64,000 bases of DNA from UBA1723 sp045641625 (GTDB lineage: Bacteria; Bacteroidota; Bacteroidia; Bacteroidales; Paludibacteraceae): the NCBI GenBank assembly GCA_045641625.1, contig JAZUHH010000003.1, forward strand, positions 1 to 64,000, in the 5' to 3' direction. Positions 6,496 to 21,400 of the stretch are shown here, piece after piece; within the stretch, counting starts at the first letter, position 1; every line of letters begins with the position of its first letter. The notes below the pieces were generated by a model that ran no database searches, was not told where the DNA came from, and saw only the letters and a program-made list of their open reading frames with translations. Both the position numbers and the translations under genes were made by a program.

Positions 6496-9400
6496 GTTGA
6501 TTTGCCGGTTAGTTTTAGGAATAAAGATGGATGGGGTAACTATTCCATTTCGCAGATAGCAGGGACTAATTGTTATTCATCGAGCTTAGGTAATGGACTT
6601 GATTGGCAAAACTGGTACATGAACGGTACTGGCGGTCGTATGAATCCAGTTGAATTGGATTTGAATGGAACCAAGTACACGCCCAATGCAGAAGGTTGGT
6701 TCAACCAGCTGAACGGTGCATCTGAAAATAAGACTTTCTATACTTACTACGATGGCAGTAACTGGTACATCACAACAAGCGAAAGTGACTGTAAGACAAA
6801 GGGAGTGAATCCCGACAAGCCGGCAACAAAGCCTACAATCACACCTTTTGATGAGCCTATTTATTCGTGTGGCACTAAACCGATTACTCTGCCGATACCT
6901 GTTGTTGACGACCCGGATGCAGATGGCCATTGGGAGTACTACTATGAAGGAGGTTTTATGGGCTCTGGTAAGGGATGGAAAGAGATAACATCTGCTGTGA
7001 CACTCTCGAAGGGTACTTACAGAGTAAGGTACGTTGCGGAAAATAGCATTGGCTCTACAACATCCGAAGAGATGACTTTGATAGTATCAGCTCCAGAAGT
7101 CGGTGCAATTCCAACTCTTCCAACTCTATGCCCTGGCAAGACGATAGACTTGTCTGCGTACATTCCTGATGTGTTGGGCGATTGCATTTCTGAAGAAAAG
7201 TGGCAGTATTATAACTCTGGATGGAAAGATTTGCCAAGTACGCTTGCCAATGGTACATATAGAATAAGGTATTCTGCGAAAAACAGCTTGGGTACAACAA
7301 CCAGTGCAGAAGGTTCATTGAAGGTTCAGGGTGGTGTTCCCGTAATCACACAGTCTTCCATTACAGCCTCTTATGGCGACCCGTTGCCTACTATAGCTGT
7401 GAATGACAACGGTGTGCCTGTGGAAAGCTTCACTTGGACTAACAACGGTACACCTCTTGACCCAGCAACATTCAGGTTCGCAGAATTAACTACATACAAC
7501 CTTACTTATACTGCAACAAATGCGTGTGGTACAAGCTCACCAAAGAACTTTACAGTAACAACACAAGCAAGGCCAAAGACATACTACCTTATATCTAATC
7601 AGCGTGTTTCGGGAACTAATGTGGATTTTGGTGGAGGTAAGTTTGGAACACCTTTGAATCCTGCGGGTTCTGACTGCTACTCGACCATGATTACCGACGG
7701 AGCAAAGAACTCCGAGTGGTATGTAGCAGAGGATGACGGTGTTCTGATCCCTCTAACAGCCGAGTTTGCATTCGGCATTTGGGGAAATCCAGGCAACCCT
7801 TATAACAATACAGCCAACAGCAACGGCACTCACAAGCCTTTGCAGCACGATAATTTCGGCAACAACTTCAGCGGAGACCACTATACATTCTACTTCTACA
7901 AGAAGAATGGCAACTGGTATGCTTCGGAGTTAGGTTGTGGCGGTGTGGCTATGACTGACGGCTTGGTTATTACTTCAAACATAGAGTCAAGTGACGGTTG
8001 TGATGACTATATATTCAAACTAAAGGAAATCGGAGATTTGGGTACTGACCCAATCGAGTGGTACTATGGAACTGGTAGTTCTAGTGATGCTAAGTTGTCT
8101 TCAACAACTTCGTATGTCAGCTATATTGATGACAAAGAACTTCATATATCTATTCGAATTCAAGGTCAGAGTTACAAAGCCAACACTCGTATCTATGCCA
8201 AGAAAGGCACACATACAAGTAACGATATACCGTTTAGCGGTCTTTTGCTGAAGACCTCAAAGGGTAGTACCTTCGTTTATTCAAGATACACAAACACGAA
8301 TTGTCCAGACATGTGTGCTTTCCAGACAACTGAGAGCTTTAATGGAGGTGAGGAGATCTGGTTCGAGAGAGCAGGAAAGAAACTGCCTATTACTATTGCC
8401 CCTGATGTTCCGTCGGACATAGACGTGAACTCAAAAGGAAACCTATACAGCAAGTCAAATACAACATATAATTTTAGCTATACGAAGTATTTGTACTATG
8501 ACAAGTACGATGGTTGGACGTTTACGTTTTCAGCCCCTTGCAAGTGCTTGTTCCTGTCTCTAGACCAGAGCAACCGTTGTGTTGACGGTAGTGCCGACAT
8601 CTTGGTAGAGAACAACTGTGGTGTGCCTAATTGGAACTGGGAGAAGAGTACTGACAAGACAAACTGGAGTGTAGTAAAGAGCAACTCTACAGGTTCACTA
8701 AATATTACTGAAAAGGGCTATTATCGTGCTAACAGCACATCAGGAGGAGAGTCCAATATAGTTTTCTTTGACCCTTCGTCTAAAGTGACTATGAGTGATG
8801 GTGGTTGGACTAACTATGATTTCAATATTACTCCGAACACTTGCGGTGAGTGCTACTATGAAATTTACTCAAAGTTAGGAGATTGGAACAATAACAGCTA
8901 TTATTTAAAAGATGCATCTGGTAACAACATCGATGCAAGACTTGACCCTTCTGTATTGACGATAGTTAGCAAAGTCGGTGATACATACAAACCTTTTGAA
9001 TCACATGATTTATATAAGAAGATTTACCTATTGCACGATGGCAACAACTGGACATTGACAGCAGAAAATCCATGTCAGTGCTTCACTTTGACTGCCAACC
9101 GCACAGCTCTAGGTTGTGAGGGTAGTGCAACTCTTACTCTTGACAAGTCGTGTGACGCAATTACTTCTTGGGAGTGGCAGAAGAGTGCAAATGGCAATGA
9201 CGGTTGGACAAAAGTCAAGGACAACGGTACAACACTGACTGTAACAGAGGAAGGCTACTATCGTGTTATAAAGGGAAGTGATGTGTCCGAGGTAGTCAAG
9301 ATTGGTGGCTCTGCTATCAACCTATGGTCTAACGGAGATAAGTTCATACAAAAGTATGACAACAACTGTGGCCTATGCTACTACAAGTTTGGTGCAAGTG

Positions 9401-12400
9401 ATAGGGGTGGCTCAGAGTTCTATATCAGGGATGCAGGTGGTAGCAACCTTGATGTGACACTAGGAAGACTTGACTTGGGTACAGACAACGGAAACAAAGT
9501 TGTGTTCACTAAGAACGGACAGGCACTACAGTTGAGTACAGGCTGGTCACCTTACCAGGTATATTTGGTGAACAGAAACGGTACATACGAGCTTACAACA
9601 AATGACCCTTGCCCTTGCGTTGTGGTCAACTACACAGGTGGAAACTTGGAGTGTGACAGATATGTCACTTTCGAGGGTGACTTCAAATGCTCTGGCACTG
9701 TGACTAAGTGGACTTGGGAGAGACAGTACTCTTGGGGTGTTCAACAGGATTACCTGCCTAACACAAAAACTGTAAAGATTACCAAGACTGAGCTTGACGG
9801 TGTTTCTGCTATACGCCTAAAGGTTACAGCAGGAGGCAATGACTACTATTCAAACTGGATGGCTATCGACGAGCTTCCTGTGCTGCCGTTCGAGTTCAAG
9901 CCTGCATCCCAGTCTCCGTTCGGCGATAAGTCAACTTCTACGCAGCTATCTGTCAAGAAGGTTGAGATGCTATGCTGTGACAACTTCAAGGTAACATTCA
10001 CATCCGACTCCAAGTGGGCTGATGACGAGTACGCTTACGTCTATGCTCCAGACTATAATATTTATAATGCGGCTGACGGTACCCCACATATAGAAATGTA
10101 TTTTGCCCACCAGTCCGAAGACAAAAGCAAGCACTATTGGGAGGTGCTAGGTATTCGTGGTGATGTGAACGACGGAAACGGAAATGCATCTACCGCCGAC
10201 AAGGTTGTATATATATATGTAGATAACGAAAACAAGAGAATCTTTGTGAACTCTGACGGTTATGCAGGCGGAAACGAGCCTTACTTGAAGGACAAGGTTA
10301 TCGGTTTCGACTATAACATTCCTGCTAACTTCCCTTGCGAGCCTATTACAATAACTCTTGCAACAAACCCTTGTGGCTCGACAACAAACACAAGTGACTA
10401 TCAGTGGTACGGCGGCTACGGCAGAACTAATATTCCTGGAGCTACAGGCAAGACTTTGACTGTTACCGGAGATATGCTCGAGAAGTACGGCTTCTACTAC
10501 GGTGTCAAGGTCAAGGTTGACGGAAGCAGCGAGGCATATAGAGGTGGTGACTTGTCATGGCGAATCAGCAAGCCTGCATTCACTGGCTCTGATGGCTTGA
10601 CAGTTACAGGCATCATTCCTTTGTGTTGTGATGACTATGGCAACAAGCACTACAGAATCAACTACACCGGTGCAGGTACAATAACTTTGAACACTGCGAA
10701 CTATGACGCGGAAACGACCAAGAGTGACGGTGTTTACTCAATCGTCAAGGGTGGCAAGACTGTAAATGTGACTCGTGCTGACGGCTCTTTGTTCGTCTAT
10801 GTCAAGCCTGACGCGGCATACTGGTCAGTGGAGACTCCTGACCCTATACTTGTCTTGAACGCTCCTTGCAACGTCTGTGACGACAACAAATATACAGCTG
10901 TAATAACTAACATCAGCGAGACTATCCTCAACTCCTTCGGCTCTCAGAAGCCTAAGTTCGTATGGGAGGTCTCTAACAACTACCGCGACTGGACTGTTGT
11001 CGGTACTGACGATGACTTCCTGGACGGTGCCATAGCTTCTTCATATATGCACTGCAGGGTTTCGACTATGTTCGGATGTAAGGTCTTGACTGACGAGCAT
11101 AGCGTCTTGAACTGTCCTAACAAGCCGGTGGCTACACTGTCTTCGGACAAGAACAACAAGTGTGACGAAGCAAACCTCAAGATAAGCAAGAGGGATTTCG
11201 ACAAGTTCACTTGTGCTTATGTTGAGGAGATTCAGGGTAGCGACGACAAGACTAACTGGTACAAGGTTGATGACGTAACCTCTAGCGAGGTGCGTATCGA
11301 CAAGGTCATCTACACTTACTACCGTTATGCGGCAGTCGTGATGGAGAAGGACAAGTACGGCAATGACGTTCGCACTGACCGAGGCGTATTCTCTGCTCCT
11401 TTGTCATTCAAGGATGTCAGCGACGTTACCTTGACAGCTACTTATGACAGGTCTTTCGTATATGGTGTCAACTCTGGACAGAAGCACGAGGTTATAGTCG
11501 AGGCTGAGTCCAACATAGATGCCAACTATGGCTATTGGGAGAAGCTTAACCCTGCGACAGGTGTGTGGGAGGACGCAAGAACTCTTGGCATCCCAGGTGC
11601 GGCAACAACCAGACTTGTATATACTATTCCAAACAATGATGACGAGATAAAGTTCAGGTTCGTCTCTGAAAAGGTGTGCCAGACATCGAACGAGGTCAAG
11701 GTCGGCATAGACGAAATCGACGTGAACTGTTCCGTAGAGGGTGCTACAATCATTTCATTCAACGGAATGGGTGACAATAACGGCGAGTTCAAAGTTGTCA
11801 AGGACGACGTTCAGCCGTATATGTTCATTCATCCAAAGGATACAAGATGTTTCCAGGGATTCGGAAGCGTACACTATGCGGATGCCTATGACGTCACTAC
11901 AGGTCAGAAATATTTCCAGGGCCAGGGATTGCCTTTATTGGGAGATGATCAGACTCAATACACATTCTTGGGAATTGACGACTGCGGACGAATTTCACGT
12001 CCTGAAAATCCAAGAACAGGCGAACACACCAAGTTCCCTCAGTATAGGGATGATGTCTTCACAATGGGTAGTGACGGATGTGCATACCAGATTGCTAACC
12101 GCAACAAGTTGTCCGAGATTGCAGGCACTAACTTGGTACTGCCTCCTACGTACAGCGATAACGACATATACTATGTATGGCATCATGGCGGTGCCCACTA
12201 CATTACCCACAACGACATGAAGTCTGTTCCGACTATCTATCCGGTTTTGGGTATCCAGTATCCTAGCGACATATATCCTGGTGCAAAGGGTAAGGTTTCC
12301 CTACGCTTCTGGTTCGTGGGTACAAACGACGACAGCCCTAACAACGGAGGTTACTTCGGTTTCTTCTCTGACCGACACGGAAGCTCGGAATCAGCAGGAG

Positions 12401-15400
12401 AGCTTAGCAAGAACCCTTTCTTGGGCGGTACGTTGAAGTTCGAGGGTGACGCAGACACTCCGTCATGGACTGTGTCTATGAGCAACACAAACGAGCTTAT
12501 GGCAAACAGTAACGAAAATGACTGTTTGACTCACTGCTACGTGTCTAACATCAAGCCGGGCTGGTACACTATGACAGCCGAGTTCAAGTTCGAGGGATTC
12601 ATTACTGACAACCACTGTCCTGTCTTCTATCCTATGGTACTGCCAGAGAACAACAACTCTGCGGTGGCTGTCGAGTACATGATGACAGAGATGCAGGAAG
12701 TTGACGGACATCAGGTTCAGGAGCTTCCTTTGAAGCCGGTTGTCTGTGCAAGCACCGAGAGTGCATGTGCGCATGACGCCATAAGCCTGTTCGTAAAGAA
12801 CTTGAAGAACGTAAGGAATTTTGTTGACGAGATAGAAATCAAGTGGTACAACGATGCTACTGGAGAGCAGGTCGGCCGTACTCTCGGCTTGGATGACATC
12901 GCAAGCAACATCGGCCATGTAGAGGGTGGTGTGGCTCGTCTTGACACAGAGTTCCCTGACGCTGACGTAAACTATGTGAACTACCGCTGCGAGGTCACTA
13001 TGACCAAGGGCGCTACTACTTCGACATTCACTAACAACGTCATTGTCGGTCGCGATCCTCGATGCAGCAACTGTGTGAACATCGGAGAGGACCTTAAGGA
13101 CGTAGTCTATACAAAGACTAATGATATTCGTATCCAGTCAACTTTCGTTAACCTGCCTGTCGGTGTCAATTACGTTTGGCAGTGGGGAAGCAAGAGATAC
13201 ATGGCTGATTCCCAGTGGAACCCAATCCCATTGACAGGTTCTGACGCCAGGGGTACTGTAAGTGACGGTGGTGCTACGCTGACACTTACAAACCTGAAGA
13301 AGACAGACTTCTTTGGTGACAGCCTTTACATCCGTGTGGCTGTTATGGATGGCGAGGAGCCTAGCCAGGTGCTTTACTGTGTTTCAAACGGCATCAAGCT
13401 TACACTTGCCGAAGAGCAGTGCGGATGGAGCTTTGAGGGTGTAACAATGATCAACCCTAAGGAGTACGAGGCTCCGGCCAACAGCACATACCGCATGGTG
13501 TTCCATGTAGCCAACAACGAGGAATGGAGCAAGAAACAGCCTAAACTGAACTTCAGTGATGTTCAGTCAGGCAGAGGCGGCCAGTGGGGACCAACTGGCA
13601 AGAACGAGAACGGAGACTGGTACATTGACATACCTGCAACTACTGACTACGAGCTTTGGATAAACGGCGATGTGTTCTGTCAGAGCGCTGAACACATGTT
13701 CGTCCGTGCAATCAGAGAGTGCCAGAGTGTTTCGGGTGACGTTGTGCGTGTGTGGTACGATGACTTCGGTGAGTTCAGCGACTATGCTAACAAGACTTAC
13801 CCAAGAGTTGAGAAGGGTGGTAAGGACAACAAGTATTCATACCACGAGAAAATACTTTATCCGAACCTTGGATTCGATACCTACTCGCGTGAAATCGAGA
13901 TTGACGGCAAGCCTGCTACAGATGCCAAGTACAAGTACAGCTACACTCTTGAGCCGGAAGCTGAGAAAATTTGGGCAAGAGACAATTCCGGTGCGTTGAA
14001 TGTGCCGTTCGTGACTGAATTCTCTCCTTTGAAGACTTGTTGGGACATTGACGGTTTCCAGCTTAGCAACTTCGCCTCTTATGAGGTTACTGACGGTTCT
14101 TACGCTATCGTAAGTAACGCCCTTATGGGAGGTTGTGGAGACTGGTCTATCAATACAGGTGACCACACTCAGGCTTCGCCTTCGGGTAAGGCCGGAGGTA
14201 TGCTGTTCATCAACATGCCAGGTAAAGGCTTGGTATATTCCGGAGAGTTCAAGACTCAGTGCAAGAACGCTGTAGTGACAATTTCTTGCTACGTTGCAAA
14301 TGCCTCTCAGACTGTGGGTAGTTCGGCTTGTAACGTCAAAATGAGCGTGCTTACCGAGAACGGTACAGAGGCTCTTTCTACGTACCAGTCGGGTGATATC
14401 TTTGCCCGTATCCAGAACGGCTATCAGGACAATATATGGACTCACTTGACTTTCCAGGCACCTTTGGAGCCAGAGGATAATGACGGTAACTATCATGACG
14501 GTGAATACTACTACAAGTTCGTCATCGAGTCCAACGCTTCTTCAAACCAGGGTAATGACTTCCTGTTCGACGATATCGAGGTTTATGTATGTAACCCTGA
14601 CGTGTCTATCGCGTCAGAGAACAGAGTTACACACGAGCAGGAGATTGACCTATGTATCGTTGACCCTCTTGACGCAAAGGTATATGCTGTGCCTGAGTTG
14701 CCATTCTCTAACTTCTTCGCAGATATCGAGAAGCTTCAGGTTCATTGGCAGCTATGGACAGGAGGTGATGACGACTATATCGGAGAGTGGGTTGATGTAT
14801 ATAGAAGCTGTGCTGACTCCGGTCGTGCGGTGCATCCGGGATATGTCGCAGGCACTCCTGGTGACAAGTATGACTTCTTCTATCCTCTTGCAGAGATTGG
14901 AGACTACAGACTTCGTGTCGTAGTGGCTGACAAGTCTGATATTGAGGGAATTCTTACCGAGATAAAGCCATACAGCTCACAGTTGAATTTGGGATCAAAT
15001 TGGCCTAAGAATGACTGTGCCTTGATCTATGCCCATTCGGATGACTTCTGGGTTCATGTCCACGAGAGAAAGAACCTGAAGACAATCGAGCTAAGTGCAT
15101 GTCCGAACGATATTGTAGTGCTTCAGGACACTTTGCCAAAGGGCTATGAATATGATTACACCGATGTCAGCGGCAAAGTGTTGAAGAGCGGCAAGACAAC
15201 AACTGACGATGAGGTTGTCTCTGCTGAGGTCGTCAAGACTACCGTGTTTGACACATACTATATGGTGGCTCATCCGGGTCACTTCAAGTCTCTTGGTAAC
15301 GAGGAGACTATGGTATGTCCTCGTACAACAGAGTATAAGTTGAGCGTGCCTAAGTCAATCGTTATCGAGTGTGAGCCTAATGCTGTGACTCTTGCCTGTG

Positions 15401-18400
15401 CTTCAGACTACGTGGATGGTGTGGAATTGCCGCTAAGCAGACCATCACTGCCATTCTGTGTCCCTGATGCAGAGGTTGTAATGGAGTTCCAGAATATCAA
15501 GAAGAACGGCGTTGAAGTCGGTAACAAGAACAACAAGTGGGGTGGTAAACTTAAAGGTTCCCTTGATGACTGGACAGTCAAAATGGGAGTGGCTGACAAG
15601 GGCGAGTACGAAGTTTTGTGGAGTGCCTATGCATATAAGCTTAACCCAGAAACTCACGAGCGTGAACTTGGTGCAGATGGAAAGCCTATAAGGGTTGCTA
15701 CTCTGCCTACAGTAACCAAGTCTTGTAAGATCTCTTTTGACGCATATACAGAGCCTACAATCACATTGACTGTTCCTGACGGTGACATTTGTCCGTTCAA
15801 GAACGACATCGAGTTAGGTGGTGATTTGAAGACTTTATACGAGGCTCATGAGTCGCTTCACGGTGACTATGAGAAGTACAACAAGCTTACTGCTCTCAAG
15901 AACATCAATCAGCTGACTAAGAGCTCTAACGCTTCAATATACGAACTTAAGGAGATAGCTGCCTATGTGCTTCGCAAGTTCACTAATGCGGACAGGGACA
16001 ACAGCTATTTTTATTCGACATACTATAACACGGCCTTGGGCATGACAGCTCCTGCAGAGGTGTTCTCTTTCGTTGTGAACAAGGACAACGACGCCAACAC
16101 AACATTCGAGCAGAAGCTTGTGCATGATGCACATCCGTCTAAGAACGTCTATGTCCAGTTGGATAAGTATCCGAACAACAGCATGGACGAGCCAGTCTAT
16201 ATTGTGACTGTAGCTTCGAGGGATGCGGCTGACAGACAGACTGTCGATGGTCTTGACTATTATTCGACAGTAAGACTATATTCTGCTACCGATGACATCA
16301 AGGCTGCAGGTGCATACTCGGCAAACACATTCATTGACGGTGGCAAGAACAAGCTTCTTGTCGAGAACAGCACTTTCAAGGCCAATATGGATGCGGCTAT
16401 AAGCAAGGATGACGAGGCATACTACAAATTCTATGACTTTGCTAAAGACCAGTACAACAAGGTTAATGTCAAGGTAGAGAACGGTACTGCTCCTTTCCAT
16501 TTCGAGTACGAGAACGCCTTGGGTATTGGCTGGGTTGATACTGAGGACGGTGAGAATGACGCCCTTGTGATTATCAAGGACTGTTCTACAAATCCGGTTG
16601 AGTACACCGTAAAGGTTACTGACGCTATGGGTTGTGTAACAACCAAGCCCGGATCAGTGGAGTTCAACACTGATGATGTTAAGGTTACATACAATGCCTT
16701 TAAGGCAGATGGCAATGACGAGGATCATCGCTTGGTTGTCAAGGGTGAGAACTGTAAGTTCAAAGTTCCTGACTTTACAAAAGACGCAAACTATACTACA
16801 GCCACTAGCGGCTGTGAGCTTGAGTTGACTTACACTCAGTCTCCTGTAGCAGGTGCTGAGATTACAGGTGATACAGAGGTTGTATTGACTGCAACAAACG
16901 GCTGTGATGAGTCTGCTACCAAGAGCGTGTTCTTGACTACAAACAAGCCTGTATGGCCTGATGGTGGCACACTGACTGCAGCCAAGTGTTATGGAGATAA
17001 CAGCACTTACGAGTTGGACGGTGATTTGACCGCATACGATGTTGCCGTTTATGACAAGGATGGCGCTAAGACTACCATCACACCTGATGGCAGTACATTC
17101 ACTTTGCCATATTCTACTAAGTACTCCATTAAGTTGAGCCATGCCGCAAGCGGTTGCGACACAACATATATTGTTGCTATTCCTCAGGTTTCATTGGTTA
17201 CCCTTGATGCTGAGGCAAACAGTCCTGTCTGCTACGGTGGAAACGGAACCATTACAGCAACTCCTGCTGGTGGAAACGCTGGCACTTACACACTAAAGTG
17301 GGGTGAAACTGAATCGACTATAACTAATGTTTTTGTCTCTGCCACTACAGAGTTTGAACCAGACAAGACATACTACGTCCAGGCATTTGACGCCGAGAAC
17401 TGTCCAAGTGCCAAGATACCTGTGTCTATTTCTCAGCCGGAGAAGGTTGTCCTAAAGACTCATATACCAAACAATGCAGAGTGTAGCGGAGGTAAGGGTA
17501 CAATCACCCTTGCAGGAGACAAGGGCAATGGCGCTCCTTACACATTCAAGTATGGTAGCTCTGCAACTTCTGTAACCATGCCTTTGACTTCTTCGACACC
17601 GCTTGATGCCGGTATATACTATGTCAAGGCATTTGACAAGGAACTTTGTGAGAGTGATGCTGAAAAAGTTACAATCACCCAGCCTGAGCCTTTCGTAGCC
17701 GGAGAAATCGCGGCTGATGGACAGTCAATCTGTGAGGGCGGGGCAATCAGCACAATTGAAAGTTCTGTACCTGCAACTTCGGGTGTGGGAACAATATCAT
17801 ATCAGTGGATGGTATGGAACGAGACAGCTGGCAAATGGGACGAGATACCAGGAGCAACTTCCGCTTCATACAAGCCTGCTGTGTCGGGCAAGTACTCTCG
17901 CTGGGCTAAGGACGGAGTCTGCCAGACAGAATACTCTAAGGCTACAGGCGAGTGGACTTTGACAATCCACCCTAAACCTGTTGTCAAGTTCGGCGATACA
18001 CCTACATATTTGAGCTGTACAGAGACTATAGAGGCTGTAGTTACCACTAATACTGCCGGAGCTACAATAGGCTACTGGTGGAATCGTGAAGACAAGGCTG
18101 GCCAATCATCGTTTGTATTTAACAATGGAGACAAACCGGCAACCCTTTATGTGGTGACAGATTACGGTAAAGTTCAATGTACTTCCGATGAGATTACTTA
18201 CGAGCCGACTTTGAAATCAACAATAACAATTACTGCACCAGATGAAGTGTGTCCTTTGGCAAATAACTTCACTCAGGTAATGATTGATGATCTAAAAGAT
18301 GTTAGGGATGAAGCGTTATCTGCGTATAACTTTGCGAAGGATACTACAGGTTTTTATGATGCTGCGTCTCTTAGCCCTGCAGACGGTAATGTGTACTGGT

Positions 18401-21400
18401 ACAAGGAAATTGCTGCATATATATGGCGTAAATTCTCTAATGTCGATAACGATAACAACTATTTCTATGTTCAGTACTACAAGAACATTCATCACGAGAA
18501 GCCTTGCGCGGAAATAAACTTCTGTCACAAGGATATTATTCAGGGACCTGTTTTCTTTGATGCGACATATACAGAAACTAGTACAAAGCAGGATGCAGAT
18601 GTTGTCAAATACTTGTTCCAGCAGGAGTTCAAGGGCAAACTACCTGCAAGTATAGAGGGATTCTTCTTTAAGCTGCATAGAGATTACGACCAGGACGGAA
18701 AACCTGTATTCCAGATTACTGTTGTGTCTTTGAGCGAAGCTGACAAAATACTAGCCAAGGATAAGGATGGTAATCCTATGATAAACAAGAATCTGCCAAA
18801 TGATTCGGCAGACCGCTCGCTGTATCTATATCCATGTGTGAGATTCAGTACTGCGTCTTTGTCTAAGGAGGTTTGTAATAACATCAAAGATCCGTACACA
18901 ACGACTCCAAAAGTTATTCAAACCATTCCTGCCGGCTTCTCTATAGCTCGTACATATTATATGAAAGCTGACTATACCGGTATTGAAGGAGACGTCACTA
19001 ACAAGAATATAGCTATGCCGCGTGCTGCTATGGACAGATACAATGTTGCGGAAGCAGCATACCAAAAGGCTTTGGCTTCTTATCAGAAGCAGTTGGAGGC
19101 GTTAGGTACAGTGAACGAAATCAACGTGAATGTAGAACCAGAGCACAGCTATGTGTTCACTTATGACAGTGAAAAAGCCATACCAAAGACAGCAAACGAC
19201 GCCAATCCAAACTCTGCGTTGGTGAAGTCGGGTGATTGTGATGCTACTGAAGCTCGATTTGTTGTTCATATTGATGATAAGACTACAGGTTGTAAGTATG
19301 ATACTACTGTAGTGTTTGGTGTGAACGGTGACAATAAAGTCTGGTTCGAAGGCATTCCGGTTGAGCATAAGACTTGGACAATTCTTTCTGACGAATGTGT
19401 CTTTACAATACCTGACTTCGTACACCCTGATCAGGACGCTATCGACAGGTATATGAATGATTCAAGAACTCAGGATTTGAAGAGGTACCTTATGGCTAAA
19501 AGCAACTGTGACTTGAATATCACATACACTCAAAATCCACCTAAGGGTACAAGATATGATCCGTTTACAAATACTCCTAGCCAGGTAGTGCTAACTGCTA
19601 CTAACGAGTGTGGAGGAAAGGATGAGTATGTTATTGAACTTACTTCAAATATGCCTACTAGATGGCCTGAAGTTAAGGTTCTTAACCCTCAGTGTCCTGT
19701 TGAGCCTATTACTGTGAACATCACTGGTTGGGAGCCAGGATACCAATATAAAGTTTATTCTTCTCCATGGGATATGCACAAGGGTGGTGTGAGCCAGGCA
19801 GATGAAGTTATTGTGGATAACGTAGATGAATCAGTTCCAGGACAACTTTCATTCATACTTGATCCAGGTCCTTACTATCGTGTGCAGTTCAAACACATAG
19901 AAAGTACTTGCTACAACAACCCTGTTGTGTCTGTGGGAAAAGCTCAGCTAGAAGGATTGGCTATCAATGGTACACCAAAGATGTGTGATGCTGAAGCTGA
20001 CTTGACAGCTACTGGTTTGAGTCAGTCTGTCATTGATGGTATTGATAGTGGTGATTTGACAGTCAAGTGGGAAGTGTCAAGGTTAGAAGGTAATCCAAGT
20101 GATTATAAAATTAAGGGTACAAAGGTATGGGAATCTAGTGCTGATGTCAATATTAACTTGACTGATGTTCTAAGAGCATTCTATGCTGATGCTGTACCAG
20201 GTGGAGACTACTATGTAAGGGTGACTGGAAAACTTAAGGGTTCAGAGGAATGTAACTGGGAGACTGACTGGTATAAGGTTAGCCTTAAATCTATGGCTAA
20301 GTTTGTTAATGTTAATAAGAGGGAATGTAATACATCTCTATCTCTTGTTAGGGATAATGCAAGCTTGGCTTATCCAAACTTGAAGGAGCTATATGAGAAT
20401 AATCAATTAGTTCTCGGTTTTGACTGGAAATATTACGGAAATGTAAAGAAGTCTGTAGTTGATCCATCCAAGGATTCTGTTGCTAGGTTCTACTTTACTC
20501 CAGAAGAACTTGATAAATATGTTTCTGTAACCGGAGACAATGAGATTGTAATCACTTATCCGTTCACATGGACTGACTATGACCACATAGAAAACGGAAA
20601 GGAATTGTTGCAATCAAGCTATACAGTTTTTGCTGAAATCACTGATGAAGAAGGTTGTATGTGGAAGGCCACTTCTTCATTTAGTGTTACAAATGATGAC
20701 AAAGCCATTGACGGCCCTGGTCGCTGGTCTAAGTGTTCTTCTCCGACTTATGTGCTAAAAGAGTATAATAGTAGTACTAAGGTTATTGGCGATGAAATTA
20801 TCCCTACAGGTATTGATAGTATCAATTGGTACTATAAGCTAAGAAATGGAGATTATTCAATTCACGATAGTTTGAAGGGAGGAAAAGAAACACAGTTCTC
20901 TCCATTGCTTGATGTTACTAACACATATAAGATTTATGCCTTTGTTTATGATGAGAATGGCTGTAGGTCTTACTATCAAAAGGATGCAGAAGTACCTACT
21001 CCTGAGATAAGAATTAATGATAGTACTTCTACTCAAAGTAATAATCACCCTGATTCTATTTCTCTTTGTCAGAAGCTTGATTTGACTGCTACAGCTTGGT
21101 CTGATGTTACTGTAAAAGGAACTAAGGAAGATGTTACTGATGAGTATGAAAATGTTAGATGGGAGATTAGTAAGGACAATAAAACTTACGAACCTATTCC
21201 AGGTAATCCAACAACCAAGACATACTCATTCTATCCAACTGAGACAGGTATATGGTGGTTAAAGGCTACTTTATTCAATTACTATACAGACAAGAATGGT
21301 GATACTCAGGAATGTCCTCTTTGGGCGACTCACAAGATAGTCGTTACTAACCCTGTAAAGGCTAACGCTTCTGAGGTTTGTGAGGGTAGTGAGATCGAGA

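Noticed and set aside
13837..14496. 219-codon minus-strand frame inside the giant gene
   Set aside because: Antisense shadow of the repeat-coding frame, no start signals or motifs. The same applies to the other long antisense frames between 6.5 and 41.5 kb.
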